64,000 nucleotides of DNA, taken from the NCBI GenBank assembly GCA_020629795.1, contig JAHDCR010000002.1:14089-78088 (forward strand). Reading direction: 5' to 3'. A program made the translations under genes and the position numbers. This document shows positions 23,932 through 34,895 of this stretch, in pieces. Each line of letters opens with the position of its first letter. Within the stretch, counting starts at the first letter, position 1. The notes under the pieces were generated by a model. It was not told where the DNA came from. It saw only the letters and a program-made list of their open reading frames with translations, and made no database searches. Source of the DNA: Candidatus Altimarinota bacterium (lineage in GTDB: Bacteria; Patescibacteriota; Gracilibacteria; BD1-5; UBA6164).

Positions 23932-23967
23932 AAAAAACTTCAGGAGTGGTTGCCTGAAGTTTTTTGG
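23932..23967. terminator. Bidirectional terminator
   Basis: Inverted repeat AAAAAACTTCAGG/CCTGAAGTTTTTT with an 8-nt loop, between the 49-aa ORF and the convergent epimerase gene. Confidence 0.88.
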
Positions 23968-23970
23968 TGT

Positions 23971-25341
23971 TTAAATCCAGTTAAAGTATTGCTCTAAATC
24001 AAGTCTCTCATCATCATACCTAAAGAGCTTACCTTGAGAATGCAATCTTGCTAGTACTCAGTTTACTATTTTCTCACTAACATCATTTCAGTATATATTT
24101 TTTTTGTTCATTTTCTTATTTGCAATAGCTCACTCAACTATATCTGCTATAAGACTTGAGTTTATTGGTGGAGCAATGATATTTGCTCATTCTAATATTG
24201 TCTCCGTTCGATCAGATCCAAATCTAATAGTAACACATGGAGTTTCGACTATGTTTGCTTCCTCTTGCATAGAACCAGAGTCAGTTACTACAGCTCAAGC
24301 TTGAGATATCATGTCTATTACTTCGTGATGATGAGCGAGTGCTTTACCGTACGCAAAATTATCTGGATATTTTTTCACGAGCTCTTCAATATCACTTCTC
24401 AGTCCATAGTTATCTATGGCAAACTCACTTGCATAGAGGCCCAGGAAACATACATATACTCATCTCTCTATTAGCTTTTTAATTCCGTGATATATTGCGA
24501 GAAATCTTTCTTTTTTCTCACAGTTTTCTCTTCTATGAATAGTTATAAATATAAAATCTTTTCCTTTCATAGTAGGAAACTGTTCAAATGCTTTGGATTC
24601 GTGGATTTTTGTTTTTGAAATAGCGATTGCGTCAGCCACTGTATTTCCTACAACTTCCATATTTTCTACTGGGAAACCTTCTCTTTTAAGAGTCTTTTTG
24701 TAGATTTCATGAGGCAGGGCAAAATATCATGCTGATGGCTCTATACCCCTTGTATCAAACTGTTCTGGATATGGTTCAATACTTCCGAGCTCGTAAATTT
24801 CTTTATCTTGGAGAGATTTGTAATACTCTTCCCAGTTAAATTTACCATCATAATAGTCCTTAAATAATTTATGAAAAAACTCAGCTTTTGGAGTAAATGT
24901 TCTGATACCAGCTTCAACGTGTACAACAGCAAATTTATTGAGAAATGCGGCTTTATCTGCAGTAGTTGCGGTTAGCGTGTCACCATGTACGTATGGAACC
25001 GGAATTTTTTTGTATTCATCAGAAATTTCAAGAAGTATATTCCCAAGTCTTTCGATAATCATTGCGTATTTTTCGTGCAGTTTCCCGTGAATATTGAGGT
25101 TTATATCAACATTCATACCAAATTCTCAAAGTACACCGTGTGAGAGGTTATAATCATAATGTTGCCCTGTATGTATTAATACTACGAGCTCTTTTCGCTT
25201 TTTAAGCTCAAGATAAAGAGGAGCTTGTTTTATGATATCAGGCTTAGTTGCTATCATGATAATATGAGCATGACGTTTTCCTGATCTTCGTAGTTCTTCC
25301 CAAAATCAACTTCTAATGTGTACTTTTTTGTCCTGTGACAT
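23971..25341 (-). CDS. wecB: UDP-N-acetylglucosamine 2-epimerase family protein
   Basis: 456 aa. Interconverts UDP-GlcNAc and UDP-ManNAc for surface polysaccharide. Family marks are HTGQHYDYNLSHG, VHGDTLTATTADKAAF, VHVEAGIRTF, VVGNTVADAI, FITIHRRENC and VTDSGSMQEEANIVETPCVTIR. It is about 80 residues longer than ordinary WecB because of an acidic insert after VHVEAGIRTFTP, between about residues 150 and 205. No other polysaccharide gene adjoins it. Confidence 0.85.
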
Positions 25342-25365
25342 ATATACTTATTTATTACATAAAAA

Positions 25366-25394
25366 AAATCTAGAGTGATTATGCTCTAGATTTA
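25366..25394 (-). terminator. Terminator of the gene at 25417-25995
   Basis: Inverted repeat AAATCTAGAG/CTCTAGATTT with an 8-nt loop. On the minus strand the stem is followed by a run of eight T, so it ends the hypothetical gene upstream of the epimerase. Confidence 0.8.
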
Positions 25395-25416
25395 AGAAAA
25401 TGCAAAAGGAGTTTTA

Positions 25417-25995
25417 TTATAATTTATAATCAATTCCCCTTTTAATTTTTCATCTTACTCATCATTTAGTAGTGATTTCAAATCCTCAAATTACTTCTTT
25501 AACATCATGAAAAACCTGTGTGAGTTCGTCTCATACTTGTAGAGAGATATATCATTCTATTCAATCATATATACAGCTACGAATAGTCTTATCAAATGCT
25601 CATTTTCTTTGAATATTACAAATTCTTTCTCAATTTATGTTCGGTAATTGTATATTGCTAAATTTTAAATCTAAGCGAGGAGGCACTATCCAATTATTAT
25701 CTACTTTCAATCCAGCTACTCCATTTGGACTTCATCAATCAATGGCATATAGTATTTGTACTCATTGGGGATCTTCAATTTGAGCTTTAGCTGTAAATCA
25801 CTGTGGAAATTCTACAGGGCAAAGAATAAGTCATATCTCTTCTCATGTATATTGCAATTTTCTTGATTGATAAAATATTTCTTGCTTATTATCTTGCAAT
25901 ATAGATATAATAAGTGCATTGAGCTCAGCTGTTATTTCTCAAATATATCATTTAAGAATAGTTTGTTCACTTGTTTCTAGTGTCTCTAATGACAT
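25417..25995 (-). CDS. Hypothetical protein, 192 aa
   Basis: A soluble protein with a helical first third and a Gly-rich, beta-type remainder (about 20 TGA glycines). No signal peptide, membrane segment or catalytic motif that I recognise. It has its own terminator and is divergent from dprA. Begins MSLETLETSEQTILKGY. Confidence 0.6.
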
Positions 25996-26101
25996 GAATT
26001 TTATGTTATTTAAATAATATAATTAAATATATGTCAATATATTAGAATTGCAAACCAAACTAATATGTATATATTCTGTATATAACTTTAGTTAAAACAT
26101 T

Positions 26102-27172
26102 ATGAACAATAAATACATAGCCTATCTCCATAGTTGCTGATTGAGTCAGAAAGAACTTACTGAGATTTTTACTCATGAAAACTCTCCAGAAGATTTTTTT
26201 ACTCATCTTTCTGATACTAGCTTGAGTAGTTATATTTCATCATCAAAACGTCGAGAAAATATACTGAATTCATTTAATAAACTCTCTACAAAACAAATAG
26301 ATACTAAGTTAGAGAAGTTTGGAGTTAATATAATTGTTTTATGAGATTCTGACTATCCAGAATCTTTATTACATATTCCTCACACTCCTTACATACTATA
26401 TGTGAGATGAAAAATACCTAGTTGAGATATGTTTTGAGTTGTTTGATCTAGAAAAATAAGTTCATATTGAGATAAAATAATAAAGCAATTAGTTCCTGAC
26501 ATTGCGAATGTCTTTCCTATTGTTTCTGGTTGAGCTGCTTGATGCGATACATTAGCACACAAAGTATGTATTGATTCCTGAAAACAAACAGTGGTAGTTG
26601 TATGAACCTGAATAGATCAAACCTACCCTGTGAGTAATCAGAACTTATTTCAAAGAGTTGTTGAATCTTGAGGAGCTATTGTGTCAATCTTTCGTATATG
26701 AGAACCTGGAAATCCGTATAATTTTCCAGTAAGAAATGAAATAGTGGTAGGGCTGAGTAGATGAATTTTGGTAGTAGAAGCAAAAGAGAAATCTTGAAGT
26801 CTCATAACTGCTAGTTTATCATTAGATTTATGAAAAGACCTGTTTAGTGTACCCTGAGACATATTTTCTATATATCACCAGTGAACAAATAAACTTATAA
26901 AAAAATGAGAAGCTAAATGTGTTACTCAAATTAGTGATATTTTAGAGGAATATAATGTTCAAGTAAAACAAATCGAACATAAAAATATCCTTACATTTTC
27001 CGATGAAGTAGAAAAACTTATTTATGATACAATTGCAAGAAATTCATGAAATATTGATATGCTCTCAGATGTCCTAGCTATGAGCCCACAAAAATTATTA
27101 ATAAAAGTATCTGCATTGGAGTTAAAGTGAGTTATAAAAAAAGATATGTATTGAAAATATGAACTTGTATAA
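26102..27172 (+). CDS. dprA: DNA processing protein DprA
   Basis: 356 aa. Rossmann-like core of the Smf/DprA family: GVVGSRKISSYGDKI, IVSGGAAGCDTLAHK, VVVVGTGIDQTYP, PGNPYNFPVRNEIVVGLS and SGSLITASLSLDLGKDLFSVPGD. Loads RecA onto incoming single-stranded DNA in natural transformation. An N-terminal SAM-like helical domain and a C-terminal winged-helix-like domain (VEKLIYDTIARNSGNIDMLSDV) frame it. With the pilin-like gene it supports DNA uptake, although no comEC is present in this window. Confidence 0.9.
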
Positions 27173-27236
27173 CTTTTACTTTCAATTTTACTTTTTTTTT
27201 ATACAATCTTGCTATTATAGTTTTTAGTAACTTTGT

Positions 27237-28031
27237 ATGCTCCTGCAGCTTGAAATCATAACATTTTTCGCATCATTTTTTTATATAGTATATTATTTTT
27301 CAGATAGTATATTTTGACTTTACAAAAAGAAAAAACTTGAGGCATTAGAACGTATTCAACGTCAAAAATTAAGAAAAAAACAATTAAAATCCGAAGAAGA
27401 GCCAAAAATACCTGGATTAGAATGACATGCTCCAGAAAAAAAGAAACAAGAACCAGTTTCTCACGAACATTGAGAGCAAATCAGAGAAATATCTAAGCGT
27501 GCTCAAATAAATATTTCAAGAGGATACTATGAAAGTGCTAGAAGTCTTATAATAGAGTGACTCGCACTTAAAAAACATGATAAAGATCTCAATCTCTTAC
27601 TTGCAGATGTGTATGAAAGAGAGAGAAAGTATCAAAATGCTGAATTCATATATAGAGACTTGCTTGATGAACATGAAGATGATGAGTATATTTTACAACG
27701 TTTATGAAATATATACGTATTAAGATGAAAAAATAAAAAAGCCTTAAATTGTTATAGTGAGGCTCTAAAATTTGATAGAACTAATACAGAAATTTTAGAT
27801 ATACTTACTCATCTTCACTTAGAAGAATTAGACTATAAAAAAGCCTTGAAATATGCTAATTTATATCTCAAAGAAAAACCTCGTAACGCAGAAAAATTAT
27901 CAATAAGAGGATATTCCCAAGAAAAGCTTTGAAAAAATATTGAAGCAATAAAAGCTTATGAAGAAGTATTGAAAATCCAACCTTATAATAATGAAATTAT
28001 AGATAGAATAAAAGCTTTACAGTCAGAGTAA
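27237..28031 (+). CDS. Membrane-anchored TPR protein
   Basis: 264 aa. One N-terminal membrane helix (residues about 4-24) and a basic Lys/Arg/Gln-rich linker are followed by tandem tetratricopeptide repeats from about residue 85 to the end, e.g. YESARSLIIEGLAL, YQNAEFIYRDLL and NIEAIKAYEEVLKIQP. This layout resembles LapB/YciM-type cytoplasmic TPR proteins, but the C-terminal rubredoxin domain of LapB is absent. Partner unknown. Confidence 0.75.
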
Positions 28032-28070
28032 TTCACAAGTTTTTGACAGTGTAAAAATTTCTAACATAAA

Positions 28071-28105
28071 AAAAAATACTTCTTTGCAAGAGAAGTATTT
28101 TTTAA
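28071..28105 (+). terminator. Rho-independent terminator
   Basis: Inverted repeat AAAAAATACTTCT/AGAAGTATTTTTT with a 7-nt loop, between the TPR gene and dnaB. Confidence 0.85.
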
Positions 28106-28143
28106 TACTCTATTAATATAAATATTTCCGTTTCCATAATATT

Positions 28144-29478
28144 ATGCTAAAAATTCCTCCATATAGTTTAGAAGCTGAACAATCTGTGCTCTGAAGTCTC
28201 TTGATTGATAAAGATTGATTTATTACTGTATGAGATTTACTGACTCCAGAAGATTTTTATGATGACGCAAATGTAAAAATTTATGAAGTCATGTTTGAGT
28301 TATTTAGAGTCAATAAACCAATCGATCTTATCACAGTACGTGAAAAACTCAATGATAAAAAGCTCCTAGATGCAGTATGAGGGATTACTTATCTCACTGA
28401 GCTTACAGAGATTGTCCCTACTTCATCAAATATTTATGAGTATTCTATAATCGTAAAAAATAAAGCAGTACTTAGGAGACTTATTAAAGCATGAAATGAA
28501 GTAGTTTCACTCTGATATCAAGAGGACGAACCTATAAATGAACTCCTAGAAAAATCAGAAAAATCTCTCTTTAATGTGACTCAGACTTTTATAAAGAATA
28601 AGCTAGTACATATTAATGATATTCTAACTCAAAGATTTGAAGAGTTTGCTGAAATACATGAAAATCCTTCACTTATAAAGGATCATAGACTGCAAACGGA
28701 TTATAAAAATTTAGATGAAAAACTTACAGGTCTCAAATGATGAGATATGGTAATCGTAGCTGCAAGACCATCGATGGGTAAAACCGCTCTTGCCATGAAT
28801 CTTGCGCAAAATATTTGATTTAACAAAAAATCAGTAGCAATATTCTCTCTGGAAATGAGTAAGGAGCAACTTACAGATCGTATGATAGCAGCTGCAATGG
28901 GAATTGATAGTTGGAAACTACAAAAGTGAGAACTTGAGGATAGTGAGTTTGCAAAAATTTGAGAAGCGATGGAAATGCTCTCAAAAGCAGATATTTATAT
29001 AGATGATAGTGCTGGTGGTAATCTCGTAGATCTCAAGAGTAAATGCCGTAGACTCAAGATAGAGTCACGTTTGGATTTAATTATTATTGATTATCTCCAG
29101 CTCATGTCCAATTGAAACTCTATGAACCGTGTCCAGGAAGTATCTGAAATCTCACGTTGAATAAAATCACTCGCGCGTGAGCTTGATGTGCCAATTATTG
29201 CTCTTTCTCAATTATCTAGAGCTGTAGAATCTCGTCCAGATAAACGTCCGGTTTTATCAGATCTACGTGAGTCAGGTTCGATAGAGCAAGATGCAGATAT
29301 TGTTATGATGATATATCGTGAAGATTATTATGATGAGTTCTCTGAGCGTAAATGAGTAACTGATCTCTTTATTCGTAAAAATCGTAATGGTCCTATAGGT
29401 TCAGTACAACTTATGTTCCAAAAAAATAATCAAAAATTTGTTGAAATTGAGCAAAGCCAAGAAGCTGATGAGTACTAA
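28144..29478 (+). CDS. dnaB: Replicative DNA helicase DnaB
   Basis: 444 aa. The N-terminal helical domain starts [19 protein letters not shown], and the RecA-like ATPase has Walker [12 protein letters not shown] (Lys213). Further motifs are [20 protein letters not shown] (Walker B), [10 protein letters not shown] and [19 protein letters not shown]. It unwinds DNA at the replication fork. Normal length and no intein. Followed 15 nt later by a methyltransferase gene. Confidence 0.95.
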
Positions 29479-29493
29479 TATCAAGTGTAATAT

Positions 29494-30105
29494 ATGAAAA
29501 CTCCAAAGCAAAAAAACATTGATGCTTACATGCTGCATCAAAAACACTACCAAGATAGGTATGATAAGTTTCCACCAAGGGTTTCTGATATAGATAGAGC
29601 TTTTAAGCTATACTCTTGAGATACGAAATATGCTGACTTGAATATTTTAGAGCTGTGATGCTGTGCTGGGAGAGAATATTCATATATTCGTGAGTACACA
29701 GATAATTATTTAGGAATAGATATACAAGACAAAACTATTGATTTTGCAAAAAAGAAATACTGAAGTGATAAATTTGTTTGCGCAGATTTTGAAAATTATA
29801 GTTTTTCTCTTAATCAAGATATAGTATTTGCATTTGCTTCACTTCTCCATTGTGATAAAAAATCACTTAAAACTATGCTTGAGAAAATATTTAATTCTCT
29901 CAGTGATAGTTGATTACTATACATATCTCTTAAACACGCGTCTCATTATAAAGTTTATTCAGAGGAGAAGAGTGGAAGAGTATTTTATCTATACTCACTC
30001 TCTGATATTAGGTCTATTTCATCTCAATTATATAAGATTTTATATGTAGATGAAAACACCTATAATTCACAAAATTGGATTACTCTAGTTCTCATTAAAA
30101 AATAA
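29494..30105 (+). CDS. Class I SAM-dependent methyltransferase
   Basis: 203 aa. Motif I ILELGCCAGREYSYI is a variant of the usual ExGxGxG glycine loop, followed by the acidic ribose-binding LGIDIQDKTIDFA and ADFENYSF. Substrate not predictable; the fold suits small-molecule, protein or RNA methylation. Lies directly after dnaB and ends at a terminator, so it is probably co-transcribed with the helicase. Confidence 0.7.
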
Positions 30106-30114
30106 AAGTAGCAC

Positions 30115-30142
30115 AAAGAGCCAGTATATTGGCTCTTTTTTT
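30115..30142 (+). terminator. Rho-independent terminator
   Basis: Inverted repeat AAAGAGCCA/TTGGCTCTTT followed by a run of T, after the methyltransferase gene. Confidence 0.82.
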
Positions 30143-30200
30143 GCATATTAAAAAATACTGTGATACGATTATTATGTAATTTATTATTTACTTTTGTATT

Positions 30201-30395
30201 ATGACTTGGAAAAATGCTTTTCATAGAGCTGTAAAAAAGGAAATGCAGCCAATGAGACAAGCGACACATTGGATTATTTTTATCTCTTGTGCTGTTGCTG
30301 CTACTTGTATTACTGTCGGAAGTGCTTCTGCTGCTTCTGCAAAACTTATTAAAATGAATCCAGAAATTGCTACGTCTTCATGGCTAGTTCAATAA
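30201..30395 (+). CDS. Membrane microprotein, copy 1 of tandem pair
   Basis: 64 aa. A basic amphipathic N-terminus, MTWKNAFHRAVKKEMQPMRQ, is followed by one hydrophobic helix (HWIIFISCAVAATCITVGSA) and a short tail ending in WLVQ. It shares about 30 nearly identical N-terminal residues and similar ends (NPEIAxSSWL) with the next gene 20 nt downstream. No TGA glycine. Function unknown; it could be a small pore-forming or signal peptide, or a short surface protein. Confidence 0.65.
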   Translation: MTWKNAFHRAVKKEMQPMRQATHWIIFISCAVAATCITVGSASAASAKLIKMNPEIATSSWLVQ

Positions 30396-30415
30396 TTATT
30401 TTTTAAACAACTATT

Positions 30416-30622
30416 ATGACTTGGAAAAATGCTTTACACAGAGCTATCAAAAAAGAAATGCAACCAATGAGACAAGCAACTCACTGGATTATCTTTATTT
30501 CTTGCGCAATGAGCTTTATGTTTGGAACTGTACATGGTGCAGCTCTTGCATCTTATGAGATGATTATTGCTAATCCAGAAATAGCAAGTTCATCTTGGCT
30601 TTCACAAGGTTGGTTCTACTAG
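30416..30622 (+). CDS. Membrane microprotein, copy 2 of tandem pair
   Basis: 68 aa paralogue of the preceding gene. N-terminal MTWKNALHRAIKKEMQPMRQ and helix HWIIFISCAMSFMFGTVHG are conserved, while the segment after the helix and the C-terminus (SQGWFY) differ. The identical starts and similar spacing point to a tandem gene duplication with divergence of the C-terminal half. Confidence 0.65.
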   Translation: MTWKNALHRAIKKEMQPMRQATHWIIFISCAMSFMFGTVHGAALASYEMIIANPEIASSSWLSQGWFY

Positions 30623-30646
30623 AAAGAAAAGATAAAAAACATCTTT

Positions 30647-30694
30647 GAAAAAATAGCTTTGCAGATATATTTAATGCAGAGTTATTTTTTTATA
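30647..30694 (+). terminator. Probable terminator after the microprotein pair
   Basis: Imperfect inverted repeat AAAAAATAGCTTTGCA/TGCAGAGTTATTTTTT followed by T-rich sequence. It separates the microproteins from valS. Confidence 0.6.
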
Positions 30695-30705
30695 TACAAA
30701 TACAT

Positions 30706-33363
30706 ATGTCAGATTTTCCTAAAAAATATAATCCTGAGTCTTTTGAATGAGATATCTATAAGTCTTGGGAAGAAAAAAAGTACTTTACTCCTGGAGAGTC
30801 TAGAACTGGTGATTCTTACTATATTCCTATGCCACCTCCAAACGTAACCAGTGTACTTCATGTAGGACACTCAGTTATGTTAACTCTCGAGGATATTATG
30901 ACGAGATATCACAGAATGAAGTGAGATGCTACACTATTACTTCCTGGAACAGATCATGCTGGTATTTCTACGCAGGTAAAAGTAGAAGAGCGACTCGCTA
31001 AAAACGGCATTGATAAAAACTCACTTACGAGAGATGAATTTTTAGAAGAATGTTGGAAATGGAATACTGAATTTTGAGGGAAAATTCAAGATCAATTTAG
31101 AAAAATGGGAACAAGCTGTGATTGGACGAAAGAAAAATTTACACTAGATGATGATATGAACAAGAGAGTGATAAAAGCTTTCAATGATTTATATGACAGA
31201 GGCCTTATCTATCAGGGGGAATACATGGTTAACTATGACCCAGTTTTAAAAACAGTTGTCTCAGATCAAGAAGTAGTACATAGAGAAGAAGCAGGGAAGC
31301 TCTACCATGTTACGTATTTTGTATCATGAAGTGATGCTGAAGTAGTTGTTGCCACTACTCGGCCAGAAACAATGCTCTGAGATGTGGCTGTTGCCGTACA
31401 TCCTAAAGATAAGAGATATAAAAAGTTACTTAAGGCAGGGAAGAAACTTATACTCCCAATAGTGAATATCGAAATTCCACTTATTGCAGATGAGATGTGT
31501 GATATGGAGTTTGGGACTGGTGCAGTTAAAATTACTCCTGCTCATGACGCGAATGATTTTGAAGTAGCAAAAAGACATGATTTACCACTCAATAGAGTGG
31601 TGCTCTGAAAGGATGGATGTATGACAGAGGTAGCTGGTATATTTGCTGGTCAAGACTTCCTGACAGCAAGAGAAAACATAGTAGCTCTCCTAAATAGTAA
31701 ATGAAATTTATTAAAAATAGAAGATCATAGCGCAAAAGTCGGTTATGGTGAGAGAACAGGAGCAAAAATTGAAACAATTATATCAAAACAATGGTTTGTT
31801 AAGATAAATCCAATAGCAAAAAAAGTTATCTGAGGATACAAGAAAAAGGAGTTTGATATAGTCCCAAAACGATATAACAAAGTATTTGAAGACTGGATTT
31901 TCAATCTCAGAGACTGGTGTATCTCACGTCAGCTCCAGTGGGGACACAGAATCCCAGTATGGTACACTCCTGAGGGGGAAATCATAGTTGCTGAAAATAT
32001 AGAGCAAGCTCAACAAAAAGCAGGTGAAGGAGTAGCGCTTACGCAAGATACTGATGTACTAGATACGTGGTTTTCAAGTGCTCTATGGCCATTTGCAACT
32101 CTTGGTTATGATATGTGGGATGGGGAACAATCTGATTTATTTAAACAGTTTTATCCAGCTCAAGTTTTAGAAACAGGTCATGATATTATATTTTTCTGGG
32201 TTATCAGAATGTTACTTTTCTGATATGAATTCACTGGTGAAACTCCATTTAAAACCATCTATCTCCATGGTCTCGTGAAAGATAAGGTTGGAAGAAAAAT
32301 GAGTAAATCACTCTGAAACTGAGTTGACCCAATCGATATGATTGATAAGTATGGTACTGATGCTTTGAGAATGACTCTTTCTATAGGAAATACTCCTGGA
32401 AATGATCTCAAATTTGATGAAGAAAATGTAAAAAATAATATGCTTTTCGTAAATAAGCTATGGAACGCATCGAGATTTGTACATGTGAGTACTAATCCTG
32501 ATTCATTTGATTTTGCAGCTACAGAAAAGAAAATAAAAGAAAACTATGATGATCTCATGCTCCATGAAAAATGGATTTTATCAAAGTTAGTTCGACTTAC
32601 TGATTTAGTAACACAGTCTATGGAAAACTATAGTTTTTCAGAAGCAGGTACTGAGCTCTATACATTTACCAAAAATAGATTTTGTGATTACTATATCGAA
32701 GAGTTTAAACTCGCAAAAGAGGTCTCTAAATTTGGTGAAGAAGTGATACTCTACTCTATACATGTACTTTTGAGACTCTGGCATCCATATATTCCATTTG
32801 TGTCGGAAGAAATATATTCAAAACTAGGTTTTGAATGACACCTTATTGTCTCTCATTGGCCAGAACTCCAATTGGATATTAACCCAGAGGTAGAAAAAGC
32901 TCATACACTTTTTGTAGAAGTTATCAGGGAAATACGTAAACTCAGGGCAGAAAACAACATAATGCCAAATAAGACAATTAAGCTTAAAATTTATGCAAAA
33001 AATAAAAATGCAGAAATTTTACATTCGTGTATTGATTTATTATCTGGTATCGTTAAGTCTGAGGAAACTGAAATTGTTGATAAGAAACTTACAGATCCAA
33101 ATCTAGTATATAGTATCGTAAAATCGGGAGTTGAGGTATATGTTGATACTTCTAACGCAATTGATGTTGAATCTGAAACTACCAGGCTCAAAGAGCAAAT
33201 TACAGATACGAAACTGTATATATCGATTTTAGATAAGAAACTTCTAAACGAGTCATTTACGAGAAACGCTCCAAAGGACCTTGTTCATGCAGAAATGTCT
33301 AAAAAACAGCAAGCACTTAAAAAATTACAAAAACTGGAAGAAAAACTCAAAAGTTTAAAATAA
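30706..33363 (+). CDS. valS: Valyl-tRNA synthetase
   Basis: 885 aa, class I enzyme charging tRNA-Val. Signatures: [13 protein letters not shown] (HVGH, residues 52-55), [14 protein letters not shown], the editing-domain region with [25 protein letters not shown] (531-538) and a C-terminal coiled coil ([14 protein letters not shown] to [13 protein letters not shown]) that binds tRNA. Complete and of normal length. Confidence 0.95.
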
Positions 33364-33366
33364 TAC

Positions 33367-33403
33367 AAAGTAAGTCTTATAGAAATATAAGGCTTATTTT
33401 TTG
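33367..33403 (+). terminator. Rho-independent terminator
   Basis: Imperfect inverted repeat AGTAAGTCTTATA/TATAAGGCTTATT with loop GAAA, followed by TTTTT, after valS. Confidence 0.75.
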
Positions 33404-33460
33404 CCTAAAAGTACTTTCTCACTATACTGCGCAGCATAAATAATAATTAATCAAGTATAT

Positions 33461-34546
33461 ATGAAAATTGGTATTGTATGACTTCCAAACGTCGGAAAAT
33501 CTACTATGTTTAATGCACTTACAAAAAATTACTGAGCAGATGCTCAAAATTTTCCTTTTTGTACCATAGAACCAAACGTAGGATTGGTAAATGTAAATGA
33601 TGAGAGGTTAGAGAAAATTAGGTCAGCTGTAAATGGAGCGAAAGTAATCCCTGCAAATTGTGAATTCACTGATATTGCAGGAATAGTTAAGTGAGCAAGT
33701 GAAGGAGAGTGAATGGGAAATAAATTTCTTGCAAATATTCGAGAAGCTGATGCAATACTCCAAGTAGTACGTATTTTTGAAGACGGAGATATAACTCATG
33801 TCCACGGAAAAGTTGATCCAAAAAATGATATAGAAGTCATAAATATGGAGCTTATAATTGCAGATATAGAATCACTCACAAAAAAAATCTCAGCTGATAC
33901 AAAAAAAGCAAGAAGTGATAAAGAGCTAGCAGCAAAGCTTGTGACGCTTGATAAAGCTCTGAAGTTATTAGAAGCTTGAAGTTTAGTTTCTAGCTGAGAT
34001 TGGAACGATGATGAAAAGCTTCACTTAAAGGACTCACATCTCCTTACAAATAAAAAATTTGTATATGCTTGTAATGTATCAGAAGATATGATGGATGCCA
34101 CTCAAGATGAGCTTAAGGCAATTATCGGTGTCACTGATACTGTGACTCAAGTAGTACCTATTTGTGCTAAGCTCGAGGAGGATATGATAGAGATGACAGC
34201 TGAAGAGAAAAAAGAATTTCTTGATGATATGTGACTTATCTCTACTTGACTTGATAATCTTATCAAAGCGAGCTATGATGCTCTTGGTCTACAGTACTAT
34301 TTTACAGCATGAGAGCAAGAAGTGAGAGCTTGGACTGTGAAAAAAGGTGCTTCAGCACCACAAGCTGCTGGAGTAATCCATACTGATTTTGAAAAGTGAT
34401 TTATTAAAGCAGATGTAGTGACAGCCAGTGATATCATAGAGTTTTGAGGTTGGTCAGGAGCAAAAGAAGCAGGAAAGGTACGTTTAGAAGGGAAACAGTA
34501 TATTGTTCAAGATGGTGATGTAATGCTCTTTAAGTTCAATAATTAG
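33461..34546 (+). CDS. ychF: Ribosome-associated GTPase/ATPase YchF (EngD)
   Basis: 361 aa. P-loop [17 protein letters not shown] (residues 4-20), with the first glycine after Val coded by TGA, and switch regions [14 protein letters not shown] and [16 protein letters not shown]-binding specificity motif is in the NVSE-like region, and the C-terminal TGS domain contains [21 protein letters not shown] conserved Obg-family NTPase acting on the ribosome and stress response. Complete. Confidence 0.93.
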
Positions 34547-34561
34547 GAAAACTGATAAAAA

Positions 34562-34591
34562 AAGAAGCAGCTTATGCAGCTTCTTTTTCTA
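34562..34591. terminator. Bidirectional terminator between convergent genes
   Basis: GAAGC/GCTTC arms with an inner GC/GC pair, flanked by A and T runs. The minus-strand gene's stop codon lies inside the loop region. Confidence 0.75.
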
Positions 34592-34895
34592 TCTTCGGAT
34601 TTTCAACAATGTTACTATTTAACTCTAATAGTGGACATTTTATTGCTTCTCAATTTTTTGACAAACGATAACCACAAGTTCAATCACTTAATATATGCCC
34701 ACAAGTAATCTTTACTCATTCATTTATCTTATATATATTTAAAACTCAAATGTTTCAATCATCTACAAACGAACATAACGCAGTACTTCAGTATTCTGAT
34801 ACATAAACTCATAATCATGGGAATCATACAACATTTGCTTTATTCGGTATGTGTCATTCACCTTTAGCGTCATTGCAACTTAAGAATTCACCCAT
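34572..34895 (-). CDS. Hypothetical cysteine-rich small protein
   Basis: 107 aa with six Cys and a His cluster in the middle (TCGHILSDGTCGYRL, then IKCPLLE), suggesting metal binding. Thirteen glycines are TGA-coded. It overlaps the end of the upstream RsmB-like gene by 16 nt in another frame, so translation is probably coupled. No family recognised. Confidence 0.55.

Noticed and set aside
28043-28071. TTGACA promoter upstream of dnaB
   Set aside because: The -35 is good but the -10 (ATAAAA) is weak and lies inside the preceding terminator, so I do not call it.
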